This document shows positions 32,111-42,484 of a stretch of DNA of 43,635 bases, in pieces. A model generated the notes under the pieces. The model made no database searches. It saw only the letters and a program-made list of their open reading frames with translations, and was not told where the DNA came from. A program made the translations under genes and the position numbers. The DNA comes from Clostridia bacterium (lineage in GTDB: Bacteria; Bacillota; Clostridia; Christensenellales; SZUA-584). The stretch is taken from NCBI GenBank assembly GCA_003249555.1, contig QKIQ01000120.1:1-43635 (forward strand). Reading direction: 5' to 3'. Within the stretch, counting starts at the first letter, position 1; each line of letters starts with the position of its first letter.

Positions 32111-34021
32111 ATGGCAATACTGGGTATGAGAAGATTAGCGCTGATTGCGCATCAGGACAGCCGGGACAAGCTGCTCAAAAGCTTACAGGAGCTCGGTGCG
32201 GTTGAGGTCGTTTCGACGCAGCTCGAAGGGCTTCTTTGTGCGAACCATCCGCAGACATTGTCACTTCTCGAGGAAAAATATGCAGCTGTGCGCGAAGCGC
32301 TGGAAACGCTGCGTCCGTATGATGAGAACAAGCCTTCTTTTTTGACGCCCAAGCCGCCGATATCGCGCGGCAGCCTTCAAGACACCATAAAGCGATTTGA
32401 CGAAGCGGAAGTAATTATAGACAAAATTAAGGCTTTTGCGGACGATATGAACGTGGTGAAAGCACGGCGCCAGCGGCTTAAAAACCGCATTGCCCAGCTC
32501 GAACCGTATGCACGTTTCGACGTGCCGCTCGAAAGCGTCGGCGAAAACAAATACACCGCGAGCCTTCTTGGCACCATTCCTGACGACAGTAAAGAAAAAT
32601 ATACACAGATTGTCGATAATTTCAGTGATTCGGCCTGTTTTGAAACGGTAGACGATCAAAAGGGCACACTGACTGTGTTTGTGATTATGCACAAAAGCGT
32701 ACAAGAAAAGCTCACGGGTGAGCTTAAGTTTATTGGCTTTTCCGAGGCCTTCACCAAAGACATGATCGGCACACCGGGCGATATCATTCATGACTGTGAA
32801 AGCGAATACTTATCGCTCGAGGAGGAAACAAAAGAATACGAGGATAAGGCACGCCATTATGTGAACGACAAGCCACTTTTGACGGCACTGGAAGATTACG
32901 TTGCCAACGAAATCGCTCGTGAAAAATGCGTGGAAAAACTGGGTGAAACGGGCAGCGCGTTTGCGCTGGAGGGCTGGGTCATCTCAGATGATCAAAACCG
33001 GGTAGAGACAGCTGTTCTTAAAGCCGCGCCTGAGGCATACATTCATTTCCGCAAACCCGAGGAAGGCGAAATACCGCCGACGGCGCTTGATAACCCGCGC
33101 ATTGTGCAGCCTTTTGAAGCGGTGACGGATATGTACGCCGTTCCTTCACCAAAAGGCTTTGATCCCAACCGCATTATGGCGTTTTTCTACTTTGTGATAT
33201 TTGGCATGATGATGGGTGATTTTGCTTATGGTGTGCTGCTCTCTTTGGGCTCGTTTGCCGTGCTCAAGCTCAAAAAGCCCACCGGCATGTTCCGCCGCAT
33301 CACCACAGTGGTGATGTACTGCGGTATTTCGACAGCGCTTTGGGGCTTGTTCTTCGGCACAATATTCAGCATCGAAGGCGTCCCATACGTGTTAAGCCCG
33401 CTAAAAGACGCCACCGGCGCGCTCGCTACGTTGGGGCTGTGCCTTGGCATCGGCGTGCTTCATATCATAACGGGTCTTGGCATCGGTGCGTATATGGATA
33501 TCAAACGCGGACACGTTTTTGCCGCGATATTCGACCGTGTTTCATGGATGCTTGTCATCATCGGCGGCATCATGCTGCTAGCGGGCGGCACCATCGGCAC
33601 AGCGGGTACATATATGGCTCTTGCAGGGCTACTGATTCTGCTGTTCACGCAAGGGCGCAGTAAAAAGGGCATTGTCCGCAAGGCAATGGGCGGCCTGTCC
33701 AGCATATACGGCGTGACGGGTTACGTGAGCGACATATTGTCCTACTGCCGTATTTTCGGCATGGGTCTTGCCACCACGGTTATCGCAATGGTGTTCAATA
33801 CCATAGCCGGTCTTCTGATGGGCGGCGTGGTCGGCTACATTTTCGGTATTGTGATTCTTACCGCCGGGCACGTGTTCAACATCGCCATCAACGCACTCGG
33901 TGCGTTTGTGCACACCGCGCGTTTGCAGTATATTGAGTTTTTCAATAAGTTTTACGAGGGTGACGGACACGCGTTTATGCCGCTTGGCATACGCACGAAG
34001 CACCACAGACTAGAGGATTAA
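32111..34021 (+). CDS. atpI: V-type ATPase subunit I (a-type membrane subunit)
   Basis: Subunit I forms the stator half-channel next to the K ring. The 636-residue protein has a long soluble N-terminal part (about 1-350, with coiled-coil stretches such as KIKAFADDMNVVKARRQRLK) and about seven to eight membrane helices afterwards. Characteristic segments are GFDPNRIMAFFYFVIFGMMM near 350, YGVTGYVSDILSYCRIFGMG near 535, carrying the essential arginine-type region, and LGAFVHTARLQYIEFFNKFY near the C-terminus. Length fits the bacterial/archaeal I subunit. It starts 1 nt after subunit G stops. Confidence 0.95.
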   Translation: MAILGMRRLALIAHQDSRDKLLKSLQELGAVEVVSTQLEGLLCANHPQTLSLLEEKYAAVREALETLRPYDENKPSFLTPKPPISRGSLQDTIKRFDEAEVIIDKIKAFADDMNVVKARRQRLKNRIAQLEPYARFDVPLESVGENKYTASLLGTIPDDSKEKYTQIVDNFSDSACFETVDDQKGTLTVFVIMHKSVQEKLTGELKFIGFSEAFTKDMIGTPGDIIHDCESEYLSLEEETKEYEDKARHYVNDKPLLTALEDYVANEIAREKCVEKLGETGSAFALEGWVISDDQNRVETAVLKAAPEAYIHFRKPEEGEIPPTALDNPRIVQPFEAVTDMYAVPSPKGFDPNRIMAFFYFVIFGMMMGDFAYGVLLSLGSFAVLKLKKPTGMFRRITTVVMYCGISTALWGLFFGTIFSIEGVPYVLSPLKDATGALATLGLCLGIGVLHIITGLGIGAYMDIKRGHVFAAIFDRVSWMLVIIGGIMLLAGGTIGTAGTYMALAGLLILLFTQGRSKKGIVRKAMGGLSSIYGVTGYVSDILSYCRIFGMGLATTVIAMVFNTIAGLLMGGVVGYIFGIVILTAGHVFNIAINALGAFVHTARLQYIEFFNKFYEGDGHAFMPLGIRTKHHRLED

Positions 34022-34083
34022 TAGACCGCATTGTCGGTTTATATAAACAGAAAACAATCGATAACGATTTTAGGAGGGACTCC

Positions 34084-34569
34084 ATGGACTTTTTTGGTGA
34101 CTATTTCGGCATGATCATATCGACGTTTGGTGCGGCGTTGGCAGTAGGCCTTTCGGGCATCGGCTCCGCAAAAGGCATCAGCCTTGCAGGCCAGGCTGCG
34201 GCCGGTCTTGTTTCAGAAGAACCGGATCGTTTCGGTCAGGCGCTTGTGCTGCAGCTGCTCCCTGGCACGCAGGGTATCTATGGACTGCTCGTCGCGTTCC
34301 TTATCCTGCTCAACAACGGCATTGTGGGCGGCGGCATGATTTCTCCCGCGCAAGGCTGGGTCTATTTCTTTGCCTCGCTGCCGGTGGGTATTGTCGGTCT
34401 GACATCCGCCATATCACAGGGAAAAACGGCTGTTTCCGGCATTGCGTTACTCGGCAAGCGCCCCGAAGAGCAAGGCAAAGCCATCACAATGGCTATCATG
34501 GTGGAAACATACGCTGTGTTCGCACTGTTGATTTCCATGTTGGTTATCCTGCTTGGCAAAGCGGCGTAA
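34084..34569 (+). CDS. atpK: V-type ATPase subunit K (rotor proteolipid), sodium-type
   Basis: Subunit K forms the membrane rotor ring. The 161-residue protein is a duplicated hairpin with four membrane helices, as in bacterial V-ATPases. All five ion ligands known from Enterococcus hirae NtpK are matched: L59, T62 and Q63 in LQLLPGTQG, Q112 in AISQGKTA and E141 in MVETYA. This set binds sodium in E. hirae, so sodium coupling is inferred. The start follows AGGAGGGACTCC. It lies 62 nt after subunit I. Confidence 0.95.
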   Translation: MDFFGDYFGMIISTFGAALAVGLSGIGSAKGISLAGQAAAGLVSEEPDRFGQALVLQLLPGTQGIYGLLVAFLILLNNGIVGGGMISPAQGWVYFFASLPVGIVGLTSAISQGKTAVSGIALLGKRPEEQGKAITMAIMVETYAVFALLISMLVILLGKAA

Positions 34570-34619
34570 TACTATTTTGGAATTCAAACACAAATTGGTA
34601 TTAAAGGACGTGATTTAAA

Positions 34620-35219
34620 TTGGCCGGAGCGGAGAAACTCATAGAAAAAATAATCGGCGACGCCCAGCATGACGCCGAAAAGTATTGGAACGAAGCGGAA
34701 CAGAAAAAGCATGAAATGCGCGATAAGCTCAATAAGGATATTGATAAGCGCAAAACTGAAATCGACCGCATGTCGGACGAAGCGGTGCGCGAGAATAAAA
34801 AGCGCATGGCTGCTGTTTACGACCTTGAATACAGAAAACAGCTTCTTTACGCCAAGCAAGAGATGATGGCCGAGGCCAAAGCGCTTGCTATGAAAAGGCT
34901 TTCTTCCCTTTCCGATGATCAATACCTCACCTTGTTAAAGCAGCGCCTTATCGATTGTGCGTCTAGCGGGCAAGGCGGTATTATCGTAGCTAAAAATGAA
35001 AAGCGTATCGGTTCGGATTTCCTGCGTGACGTTAACAAAACGCTGAAAAGCGCCCACGGAGCGGGCGAAGTTCAGCTGTTACGCGAAACAAAAGAAATGA
35101 CGGGCGGCTTTGTCTACGTAGACGGCGGCCTTGAGATCGACGTATCGCTGGAAGCGCTTCTTAACGAAGCATGGCAGCAAAGCGAAACAGATGTGGCAGC
35201 CGTTTTATTCGGCGCATGA
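34620..35219 (+). CDS. atpE: V-type ATPase subunit E (peripheral stalk)
   Basis: Subunit E pairs with subunit G in the peripheral stalk. The 199-residue protein has a long helical N-terminus (MAGAEKLIEKIIGDAQHDAE and on, to about 110) and a globular C-terminal domain with GGFVYVDGGLEIDVSLEALL, a typical E-subunit ending. It starts at TTG 34620; AAAGGA lies about 10 nt upstream, and the nearby GTG is followed by a stop. It lies between K and C, as in related operons. Confidence 0.93.
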   Translation: MAGAEKLIEKIIGDAQHDAEKYWNEAEQKKHEMRDKLNKDIDKRKTEIDRMSDEAVRENKKRMAAVYDLEYRKQLLYAKQEMMAEAKALAMKRLSSLSDDQYLTLLKQRLIDCASSGQGGIIVAKNEKRIGSDFLRDVNKTLKSAHGAGEVQLLRETKEMTGGFVYVDGGLEIDVSLEALLNEAWQQSETDVAAVLFGA

Positions 35220-35230
35220 TGGGATGAAAC

Positions 35231-36217
35231 ATGTCAGAAACACAAAGCAGTTATCCCTTTGCCTCGGCGCGTGTTAAAGCGCTGGAGCCAAGGCTGATTA
35301 CAAAAGAAAAGCTCTCACGGCTGATTGAAGCCAAGGATTATGAAACGGCCATGCGCCAGCTATGTGAGCTGGGGTACGGTTCGTCTGCGCCTGATTTTGA
35401 AGCGATGATACAAAAAGAGCTTGAAGAAACAGACGCGCTTTTACTTGCGCTGTCTCCCAGCGATGTATTCACGCGCATTGTCCGCGCAGACAGGGATTAC
35501 TATAACCTGAAGGTCATCATCAAGCTGCTCATGCGAGACCAGAGCCTGGACAGCGTGGCTCTCGCTCCGGGCAACTTGAGCGTGGATACACTGCGACGCG
35601 CCATCTCCGAGAACAACTACTTTGAGCTGCCAGACAACATGACAGACGCGCTCAAATATATCGATAAGCAGTTCACAGTGGTATCCGACCCGTCTATCAT
35701 CGGCGTGGCGCTGGATCGCGCGTATGCCAAGGAAATTCGAGACTTGATTGCCGAAATGAACGATCCTTTGGTCGACCAGTATTACACGGCGTATTTCGAT
35801 ATGAGCAATATTATTGCGCTGCTGCGCGTGCGCGCCGCAGACGCGCCCAAAGAAACGTTTGAACGCGCATTTTTAAAGGGCGGGCGCATAGACAAGCGCA
35901 CGCTGCTTGATGCGTTTGACGTTTCGGACGACAGCTTTTTATCCGCAGCAGCCAAGGGCGGTTACGCGTCGATACTCGCTGATGCGTTCGAGGATTATCA
36001 AAAAACAGGCAGTTTATATATGCTTGAAAAGTCGCGCGACGATTATCTTCTTGCGCTTTTGGAAAAACACCGCCACGACATGTTCGGCATCGGTCCGCTT
36101 ATGGGCTTTTACGTAGCCAAACAGCGTGAAGCAGCGGCCATTCGTATGGTAATGACGGCCAAGCAGGGCGGAATCGATGCGGATGTGGTCACCAAGCGGC
36201 TGAAAGAACTCTACTAG
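35231..36217 (+). CDS. atpC: V-type ATPase subunit C (central-stalk adaptor)
   Basis: Subunit C couples the central stalk (D, F) to the membrane ring. The 328-residue protein fits the family length. Recognisable parts are YPFASARVKALEPRLITKEK at the start, DRDYYNLKVIIKLLMRDQ around 90-107 and GIGPLMGFYVAKQREAAAIR near the end. It begins 11 nt after subunit E and is followed 13 nt later by subunit F. Confidence 0.94.
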   Translation: MSETQSSYPFASARVKALEPRLITKEKLSRLIEAKDYETAMRQLCELGYGSSAPDFEAMIQKELEETDALLLALSPSDVFTRIVRADRDYYNLKVIIKLLMRDQSLDSVALAPGNLSVDTLRRAISENNYFELPDNMTDALKYIDKQFTVVSDPSIIGVALDRAYAKEIRDLIAEMNDPLVDQYYTAYFDMSNIIALLRVRAADAPKETFERAFLKGGRIDKRTLLDAFDVSDDSFLSAAAKGGYASILADAFEDYQKTGSLYMLEKSRDDYLLALLEKHRHDMFGIGPLMGFYVAKQREAAAIRMVMTAKQGGIDADVVTKRLKELY

Positions 36218-36230
36218 AGAGGATGAAACG

Positions 36231-36563
36231 ATGAACAAAATTGGCGTTGTGGGCGATTTGGACAGTATCATCGGTTTTAAAACGCTCGGTATCGACGTGT
36301 ACCCTGCGTCGGGAGACGAAGTCACGGGTGTGCTGAATCGTCTCGCCACCGGCGGCTATGCGATCATATTCGTCACCGAACAGGCTGCGGAATCCGCCGC
36401 CGAAACCATCGACAGATACAAAACCTCGCCGTTTCCCGCGATCATACCCATTCCGGGCAACCGCGGCACTACAGGTTTTGGCATGCAGGGCATTCACGCC
36501 AATGTGGAAAAGGCGATCGGCGCGGATATATTGTTTAGAGACTCAAATCCCGGCGAATCTTAA
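36231..36563 (+). CDS. atpF: V-type ATPase subunit F (central stalk)
   Basis: Subunit F binds D in the rotating shaft. The 110-residue protein begins MNKIGVVGDLDSIIGFKTLG, a strong family signature, and carries ATGGYAIIFVTEQAAE and FPAIIPIPGNRG. The length is normal. It precedes subunit A by 79 nt, a gap with no gene but with a Shine-Dalgarno for A. Confidence 0.95.
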   Translation: MNKIGVVGDLDSIIGFKTLGIDVYPASGDEVTGVLNRLATGGYAIIFVTEQAAESAAETIDRYKTSPFPAIIPIPGNRGTTGFGMQGIHANVEKAIGADILFRDSNPGES

Positions 36564-36642
36564 AATCGCACAGTATTATCGGAGAATAACCGGCGCGTCA
36601 AATAAGCGCGCATAAGTGATATTATACAGGAAGGAATTGCAT

Positions 36643-38415
36643 ATGGAAGGCAGAATAGTCAAGGTTTCCGGCCCCCTCATCGTTGCGAGCGGTCTTGGTG
36701 ACAGCGAAATGTACGATGTGGTGAGGGTTTCAGGCCAGCAGCTTATCGGCGAGATTATAGAGCTCCGGGGCGATATGGCCTCAATTCAGGTGTATGAGGA
36801 GACGAGCGGTCTTGGGCCCGGCGAACCGGTCACCCCTACGGGCAGTCCGTTATCCGTTGAGCTTGCGCCCGGTCTTATCGAATCTATTTTCGACGGCATA
36901 CAGCGCCCGCTGGACAAAATCAGAGACATGGCGGGAGACCGTATCAGCCGCGGCATCAGTATATCGGCGCTCGACCATGATAAAAAGTGGACGTTTGTGC
37001 CGCTTGCCAAAGTGGGTGATGAGGTGACTGCGGGGGATTTCCTAGGCTATGTACAAGAAACCTCGCTTGTGAAGCACTATATCATGGTGCCGCCGAACAC
37101 GCAGGGTATTATCCAATGGATTGCAGACGGTGAGGCCACAATAACAGAGCCTATTGCGAAGCTCAAAAACGCAAATGATTCTGTGGATGTGGCGATGCTT
37201 CAGCGGTGGCCGGTGCGCCGCGGGCGTCCGTTTGCTGAAAAGCTGCCGCCATCTGAACCCATGATCACCGGTCAGCGCGTTATCGATACCTTGTTCCCCG
37301 TGGCAAAAGGCGGTGTGGCTGCCGTACCGGGACCGTTTGGCAGCGGCAAAACGGTGGTGCAGCATCAGCTCGCTAAGTGGGCGGACGCAGATATCATCGT
37401 GTATGTCGGATGCGGCGAACGCGGCAACGAGATGACAGACGTGCTTATGGAGTTTCCCGAGCTGAAAGATCCGCGCAGCGGCGAACCGCTTATGAAGCGC
37501 ACGGTGCTGATCGCAAACACATCAGACATGCCGGTCGCGGCCCGTGAAGCTTCCATCTATACAGGGATAACCATTGCGGAATACTTCCGCGACATGGGAT
37601 ATAAAGTGGCTATCATGGCCGACTCCACTTCAAGATGGGCAGAAGCATTGCGTGAAATGTCCGGCCGTCTTGAAGAAATGCCGGGCGACGAAGGTTATCC
37701 GGCTTACCTGTCCTCACGTCTTGCGGGTTTTTATGAACGCGCAGGTATCGTGAAGGCGCTCGGAAAGGATGGGCGTCTCGGTGCGGTCACCGCAATCGGC
37801 GCTGTGTCACCGCCGGGCGGCGATATATCAGAGCCTGTGTCGCAGGCCACACTGCGTATCGTCAAGGTGTTCTGGGGTCTCTCGGCGCAGCTTGCCTACA
37901 AGCGCCATTTCCCCGCAATCGACTGGCTCACATCTTACTCGCTTTACCTTGACAGATTGTCTGACTGGTTCGACGAGTATGTGTCTCACGATTGGGTGAA
38001 GCTTCGCAAAAAGACAATGCAGCTGCTGCAGGAAGAAGCCGAGCTTGAAGAAATCGTACGTCTCGTCGGTGTGGACGCGCTGTCTTTAAAAGACCGCTTA
38101 AAGCTGGAAACCGCGCGCAGTATTCGCGAAGACTACCTGCATCAAAACGCTTTCCACGACATCGATACGTATACGTCACTGGAAAAACAATACGGCATAC
38201 TCTCTTTAATATTAAAGTGGGGAGAACTTGGCGAAAAAGCGCTTGGCGCCGGCGCGCCGCTCTCCAAAATCATATCGCTTCCTGTAAGAGAAGAAATCGG
38301 CCGTGCGAAATATGTACATGAAGATGAAATATCCGATAAGTTTGCGAATATCACGCAGAATCTGGACACCCAGATGAGCGCGCTTTATGAGGAAGGTGGG
38401 ATAGACATTGCTTAA
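36643..38415 (+). CDS. atpA: V-type ATPase catalytic subunit A
   Basis: Subunit A carries the catalytic nucleotide site. The 590-residue protein has the P-loop GPFGSGKT (about 229-236), the catalytic-site [11 protein letters not shown] motif, the insertion typical of V-type A subunits (about 110-190) and the [15 protein letters not shown] segment. ATG 36643 follows AGGAAGGAAT. The last codons overlap the start of subunit B by 8 nt, implying coupled translation and equal stoichiometry. Confidence 0.97.
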   Translation: MEGRIVKVSGPLIVASGLGDSEMYDVVRVSGQQLIGEIIELRGDMASIQVYEETSGLGPGEPVTPTGSPLSVELAPGLIESIFDGIQRPLDKIRDMAGDRISRGISISALDHDKKWTFVPLAKVGDEVTAGDFLGYVQETSLVKHYIMVPPNTQGIIQWIADGEATITEPIAKLKNANDSVDVAMLQRWPVRRGRPFAEKLPPSEPMITGQRVIDTLFPVAKGGVAAVPGPFGSGKTVVQHQLAKWADADIIVYVGCGERGNEMTDVLMEFPELKDPRSGEPLMKRTVLIANTSDMPVAAREASIYTGITIAEYFRDMGYKVAIMADSTSRWAEALREMSGRLEEMPGDEGYPAYLSSRLAGFYERAGIVKALGKDGRLGAVTAIGAVSPPGGDISEPVSQATLRIVKVFWGLSAQLAYKRHFPAIDWLTSYSLYLDRLSDWFDEYVSHDWVKLRKKTMQLLQEEAELEEIVRLVGVDALSLKDRLKLETARSIREDYLHQNAFHDIDTYTSLEKQYGILSLILKWGELGEKALGAGAPLSKIISLPVREEIGRAKYVHEDEISDKFANITQNLDTQMSALYEEGGIDIA

Positions 38416-39787
38416 GGAATACCGCACAATCAGCGAGGTGGTCGGCCCGCTTATGCTCGTAGAGGGCGTCAGCGGCGTCAAATACGACGAGCTAGTTGAG
38501 ATTGTTCAGCAAAGCGGGGAAGTACGCCGCGGCAAGGTACTGGAGATCAACGGCGATAAGGCGCTTGTGCAGCTTTTTGAAAGCTCTCAGGGGCTCAAAA
38601 TATCCACATCCAAAGCGCGTTTTTTAGGACGAAGCATTGAGCTTGCCGTGTCTTACGACATGCTGGGCCGCGTTTTCGACGGCATGGGCGAACCAATTGA
38701 CAATGGCCCTGCCATTATTCCCGAAAAGCGTATGGATATAAACGGAGCGCCCATCAATCCGGCTTCGCGTGACTATCCCGAAGAGTTTATACAAACAGGC
38801 ATTTCGGCTATCGACGGCCTTAACACCCTTGTTCGCGGCCAGAAGCTGCCCGTGTTTTCCGGCTCCGGCTTGCCTCACGCAAACCTCGCGGCGCAGATTG
38901 CACGTCAGGCCAAGGTGCTTGGCGGCGAGTCAAACTTCGCGGTGGTATTCGCCGCAGTGGGTATCACTTTTGAAGAGGCCGACTTTTTTATCAGCGACTT
39001 TAAAAAGACAGGCGCGATTGACCGCACCGTGCTTTTCATCAACCTCGCAGACGACCCTGCTATCGAGCGTATTTCCACGCCGCGTATGGCGCTGACGGCT
39101 GCCGAATATCTTGCCTATGAGAAGGGGCTGCACGTGCTCGTTATCATTACTGACATCACGAATTACGCAGAAGCGCTGCGTGAAGTGTCTGCCGCGAGAA
39201 AAGAAGTGCCGGGCCGCCGCGGATACCCTGGCTACCTATACACAGACCTTGCGACAATGTACGAGCGCGCAGGCCGTATCAAGGGCCGCGAAGGCTCTGT
39301 CACGCAGATACCGATTCTCTCGATGCCGGAGGACGATAAGACGCACCCGATTCCCGACTTAACGGGCTACATCACAGAGGGACAGATTATCCTCTCGCGC
39401 GAGCTGCTTCGAAAGGGCGTGACACCGCCTATCGACGTGCTGCCGTCGCTCTCTCGTCTTAAGGACAAAGGTATCGGCAAAAACAAAACGCGCGAAGATC
39501 ACGCAGATTCGATGAATCAGCTTTTCGCGGCGTATGCGCGCGGTAAAGACGCCAAGGAACTGTCGGTGATTCTCGGCGAAGCGGCACTTTCCGATGTGGA
39601 CAAGCTGTACGCCAAGTTTGCGGACGCTTTTGAAAAGGAATACGTATCACAAGGATACGACTCCAACCGTACGATTGAAGAAACGCTGAATCTTGGCTGG
39701 AAGCTGCTGAAAATTTTGCCCAAAGCCGAACTCAAGCGTATCAAAGACGAATATATCGAAAAATATTTGCCGGCGGACGAGGAATAG
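38408..39787 (+). CDS. atpB: V-type ATPase subunit B (non-catalytic)
   Basis: Subunit B alternates with A in the hexameric head. The 459-residue protein has the expected non-Walker site [19 protein letters not shown] (about 157-175), lacking the GKT of the catalytic subunit, and the family motif [20 protein letters not shown]. The likely start is TTG 38408, reading [20 protein letters not shown] and positioned after GAAGGTGGG. The overlap with subunit A is 8 nt. It precedes D by 3 nt. Confidence 0.96.
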   Translation: MLKEYRTISEVVGPLMLVEGVSGVKYDELVEIVQQSGEVRRGKVLEINGDKALVQLFESSQGLKISTSKARFLGRSIELAVSYDMLGRVFDGMGEPIDNGPAIIPEKRMDINGAPINPASRDYPEEFIQTGISAIDGLNTLVRGQKLPVFSGSGLPHANLAAQIARQAKVLGGESNFAVVFAAVGITFEEADFFISDFKKTGAIDRTVLFINLADDPAIERISTPRMALTAAEYLAYEKGLHVLVIITDITNYAEALREVSAARKEVPGRRGYPGYLYTDLATMYERAGRIKGREGSVTQIPILSMPEDDKTHPIPDLTGYITEGQIILSRELLRKGVTPPIDVLPSLSRLKDKGIGKNKTREDHADSMNQLFAAYARGKDAKELSVILGEAALSDVDKLYAKFADAFEKEYVSQGYDSNRTIEETLNLGWKLLKILPKAELKRIKDEYIEKYLPADEE

Positions 39788-39790
39788 AGA

Positions 39791-40429
39791 ATGGCTGTTT
39801 TACGAGTGAACCCGACGCGCATGGAGTTAACCAAGCTCAAAAAGCGCTTGGTGGTGGCCACGCGGGGGCACAAGCTGCTTAAGGATAAACGCGATGAGAT
39901 GGTACGCCAGTTTATGCTGCTCATTAGGCGCAACAAGGCGCTGCGCGAAGAAGTGGAGGCGGCGCTCTCAGTGGCGCTTGCCGGATTTGTTCTCGCACGC
40001 GTTGCGATGACAAAGGAGACGATGGATGAAGCGCTGATGTATCCTGTGCGCGAGGTTGATCTGTCTATCAGCCACGCAAACATCATGAGCGTGGATGTGC
40101 CAAAAATCAGCTACAGCGAAAAGAAACAGGAGCGCTCATTCTTTCCATACGGTCTGCTATGTACTTCATCCGAACTGGACAGCGCCACGACAAAGCTCGC
40201 AAGCGTGCTGCCGCAGATGGTTGAGCTCGCAGAGCTTGAAAAAACGTGTAATATGCTGGCGGATGAAATTGAAAAAACACGTCGCCGTGTCAACGCGCTC
40301 GAGTACGTCATGATTCCGCAGCTTCAGGAGACCATCCGTTATATTCGCATGAAACTGGACGAGAACGAACGCGGCAACTTAACAAGGCTCATGAAAACCA
40401 AAGACATGATCGCCAAAAGAGAAGCGTAA
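39791..40429 (+). CDS. atpD: V-type ATPase subunit D (rotor shaft)
   Basis: Subunit D forms the coiled-coil axle inside the A3B3 head. The 212-residue protein starts MAVLRVNPTRMELTKLKKRL and is helical at both ends, with DEIEKTRRRVNALEYVMIPQ near residue 160-180 as the conserved C-terminal shaft signature. Length and position, 3 nt after subunit B, are normal. It is the last gene of the operon and is followed by a terminator. Confidence 0.96.
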   Translation: MAVLRVNPTRMELTKLKKRLVVATRGHKLLKDKRDEMVRQFMLLIRRNKALREEVEAALSVALAGFVLARVAMTKETMDEALMYPVREVDLSISHANIMSVDVPKISYSEKKQERSFFPYGLLCTSSELDSATTKLASVLPQMVELAELEKTCNMLADEIEKTRRRVNALEYVMIPQLQETIRYIRMKLDENERGNLTRLMKTKDMIAKREA

Positions 40430-40435
40430 TTAATT

Positions 40436-40466
40436 GGAGGAGCGGCACAACGCGCTCTTCTTTTTA
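40436..40466 (+). terminator. Terminator of the V-ATPase operon
   Basis: GAGGAGCG pairs with CGCTCTTC (one G-T pair) across a loop of about 8 nt, followed by TTTTTAT. It lies 6 nt after the subunit D stop. Confidence 0.8.
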
Positions 40467-40525
40467 TACAGGAAATCCAGAAATGACATAACTGTTTAAA
40501 TGTACCCAAGAAAGGTTGGGATAAA

Positions 40526-41032
40526 ATGAAAAAGCTTTTTAAGCCGCTGCATCTTATTCTATGCGCAATGATGCTCCTTATGCTTTTCGGCTGCGGAGCA
40601 TCCCCTACCACGGCAACGGCTGCCAGCGACGATGCCGAGCCGACAACATATGAATATGACGGCAGCCTCATCAGCGGAATGCTGGATAAAATCATGATGT
40701 CATCCGGTAAAATCGAGACAATGCCTGTTAAAATCACAGGGGCGAAGCTTGTTCGTCAGGGCTGTCTCATTCATTACGACGAAGTCGCATACAACGAGGA
40801 ATATGTGCGCGGCAGCACCGACCCAAAGGAAGCGTTTTTTCTTAACAAAGAGGAGCTCGATGAACAAGTGTCTATATCCAATGCGTATCTGAACTGCTCC
40901 AAAGTGGCTACACCTTACCTCGACGACAGCTTTGTCGAATACATCAGCTCAAAAGATGACGGCGTACCTTTCACGCTATACTGGCTGGACGGTGAAGTCA
41001 TATTCGTTAACATGATTAAAACACCAAGCTGA
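40526..41032 (+). CDS. Small lipoprotein of unknown function
   Basis: I do not recognise this 168-residue protein. It has a clear lipoprotein signal peptide, KPLHLILCAMMLLMLFGC, with the lipid cysteine at C23, then a short Thr/Ala-rich linker. The mature part is acidic and mixed alpha/beta in character (GKIETMPVKITGAKLVRQG, FTLYWLDGEVIFVNMIK), so it probably folds as a single extracytoplasmic domain. The start follows AGAAAGG. It lies alone between the V-ATPase terminator and its own terminator, so no context helps assign a function. Confidence 0.8.
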   Translation: MKKLFKPLHLILCAMMLLMLFGCGASPTTATAASDDAEPTTYEYDGSLISGMLDKIMMSSGKIETMPVKITGAKLVRQGCLIHYDEVAYNEEYVRGSTDPKEAFFLNKEELDEQVSISNAYLNCSKVATPYLDDSFVEYISSKDDGVPFTLYWLDGEVIFVNMIKTPS

Positions 41033-41066
41033 TAAACTATTTTAATATGGGTTTGGATATCGTATT

Positions 41067-41104
41067 AAAAACGTCCTGCAACCAATAATGCCGGACGTTT
41101 TTTT
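41067..41104. terminator. Terminator, probably bidirectional
   Basis: AAAAACGTCC (41067-41076) pairs with GGACGTTTTT (41093-41102) over 10 bp with a 16-nt loop and T-rich flanks on both strands. It ends the lipoprotein gene and probably the convergent ypeB gene. Confidence 0.85.
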
Positions 41105-41155
41105 ATAACTTGATTGGAACTTGTGTCTGATCAGCCAATCCTCCCAATATAATTA

Positions 41156-42475
41156 TCACATAACCAACGTGCCGTTGTTGGTATGCTGAATCATCATGAT
41201 GTCTTCCTCGACGCCTGTCTGCGCGTTGATGTAAATCAGAAAATCCTGACCGTCCTTTGAGCATGTGAATTCCCAGCAAAGCCTTTCGTCGTTTGTGTCC
41301 ATCGGAATCAACGCTAAGCGTGCGCTCTGAACATCGATGCTTGTGAGCTTTTGCTTAGCCTCTTCTTCAGATAGCATCGGCTTTTCCAGCTTTCTTTCTT
41401 TGTGAGACATCAGGTAGTTATGCGCTTCCAGCCCGATGACTGTTGCGGTGGGGATATCCACCCAGACCTTGATGAGATCCGGATAAAGGATCACTTCATC
41501 CTGAACCGGTGCAAGATTGATGACCGCCATGCCGTTGTAGAACTGCGCGTAGCTGGACGCGCTTTCTCCGTAGCCTTTATCAACCAAATACTGCTGAGCC
41601 GCACCGGAAAGCTGCTCATATTTTTCATCGGTGGGTACGGCGGAAATGCCACCGTCACTGCTGCCCATATACCAGAGCACTTGCCCGCCCTGTTTGCTGA
41701 TAAAAATTTCAAAGCTTTTTCCGTTCTGCTCACCCGTGAACCCAAAGCTTGGGATAGTGCCGTTTTGCTCGCCTGCATCACTGAGCGTGCCCGCATCAAT
41801 ACCTAAAAACAAAGCTGCATTTTGTGCGGCTAAGTCGCGCGTCACCTCGCCATCGCCAAGACCTTCGGGCTGCTTATTCTCTGTACTTTCAGAAAAAGGC
41901 CCGTCATAAACCAAGCGCGGAAACTCCTGATTTGTAAAGTCTAGGTTGCCCGCCTGCACATCCGAAGCCAAAAAGACATCTTCAGAAAAACCCTCGTCGC
42001 CGGGATATCCCTGCTGCCACAAATTTGTTAGCTCATCGTATATTTCCCCGCACGACTGCGCAAGCTTTTTAATCTGCTCAAAATCCTCATCGGTTAAGTC
42101 TTCACCTCTGCCAAGCTTGTCCGCAAGGAAATGGCAGTAGTCGCCGGTGCGGTTAACAAACTGCGTGAGAGTGTATGTGCTCTGATAAGACACAGGCAGC
42201 GCCGCAAGCGAGCTTTCGGTATCGCCTGTCTGCCGCCACACATCCATAAGCAGCATTGTGTATTGATTGAGCCCGCTTGACGCATTGAATTTGTATAGCT
42301 TGGCCTCTAGGCTTGTCACATCCGTCATGAGCTGTTCAAACGCCTTTGAATAAAACGCAGAGAGTTGATTTTTCAGTGATGTTTTCTGGCTGTGAAACAC
42401 GATTGTTGTCACAGAAAGCGCCACAATCAAAAGTCCTGCCGATACTGCTGCGATGATCTTGTAAATCCTTTTCAT
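41156..42475 (-). CDS. ypeB: Spore germination protein YpeB
   Basis: YpeB is needed to keep the SleB cortex hydrolase in the spore and prevent its premature activity. The 439-residue protein has one N-terminal membrane segment (about 7-27), a helical N-terminal domain with MLLMDVWRQTGDTESSLAALPV, and C-terminal PepSY-like repeats (about 235-430) seen as EVTRDLAAQNAALFLGI, YLVDKGYGESASSYAQFYNGM and LSEEEAKQKLTSIDVQ. Length and order are normal. ATG 42475 follows AGGAGG, 9 nt after the end of sleB, forming the usual bicistronic unit. Confidence 0.93.
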   Translation of the reverse strand: MKRIYKIIAAVSAGLLIVALSVTTIVFHSQKTSLKNQLSAFYSKAFEQLMTDVTSLEAKLYKFNASSGLNQYTMLLMDVWRQTGDTESSLAALPVSYQSTYTLTQFVNRTGDYCHFLADKLGRGEDLTDEDFEQIKKLAQSCGEIYDELTNLWQQGYPGDEGFSEDVFLASDVQAGNLDFTNQEFPRLVYDGPFSESTENKQPEGLGDGEVTRDLAAQNAALFLGIDAGTLSDAGEQNGTIPSFGFTGEQNGKSFEIFISKQGGQVLWYMGSSDGGISAVPTDEKYEQLSGAAQQYLVDKGYGESASSYAQFYNGMAVINLAPVQDEVILYPDLIKVWVDIPTATVIGLEAHNYLMSHKERKLEKPMLSEEEAKQKLTSIDVQSARLALIPMDTNDERLCWEFTCSKDGQDFLIYINAQTGVEEDIMMIQHTNNGTLVM

Positions 42476-42484
42476 ATTATCCTC

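Noticed and set aside
36564..36642. Extra gene in the gap between V-ATPase subunits F and A
   Set aside because: The 79 nt hold only a leader and a Shine-Dalgarno; no open frame with a site is present.
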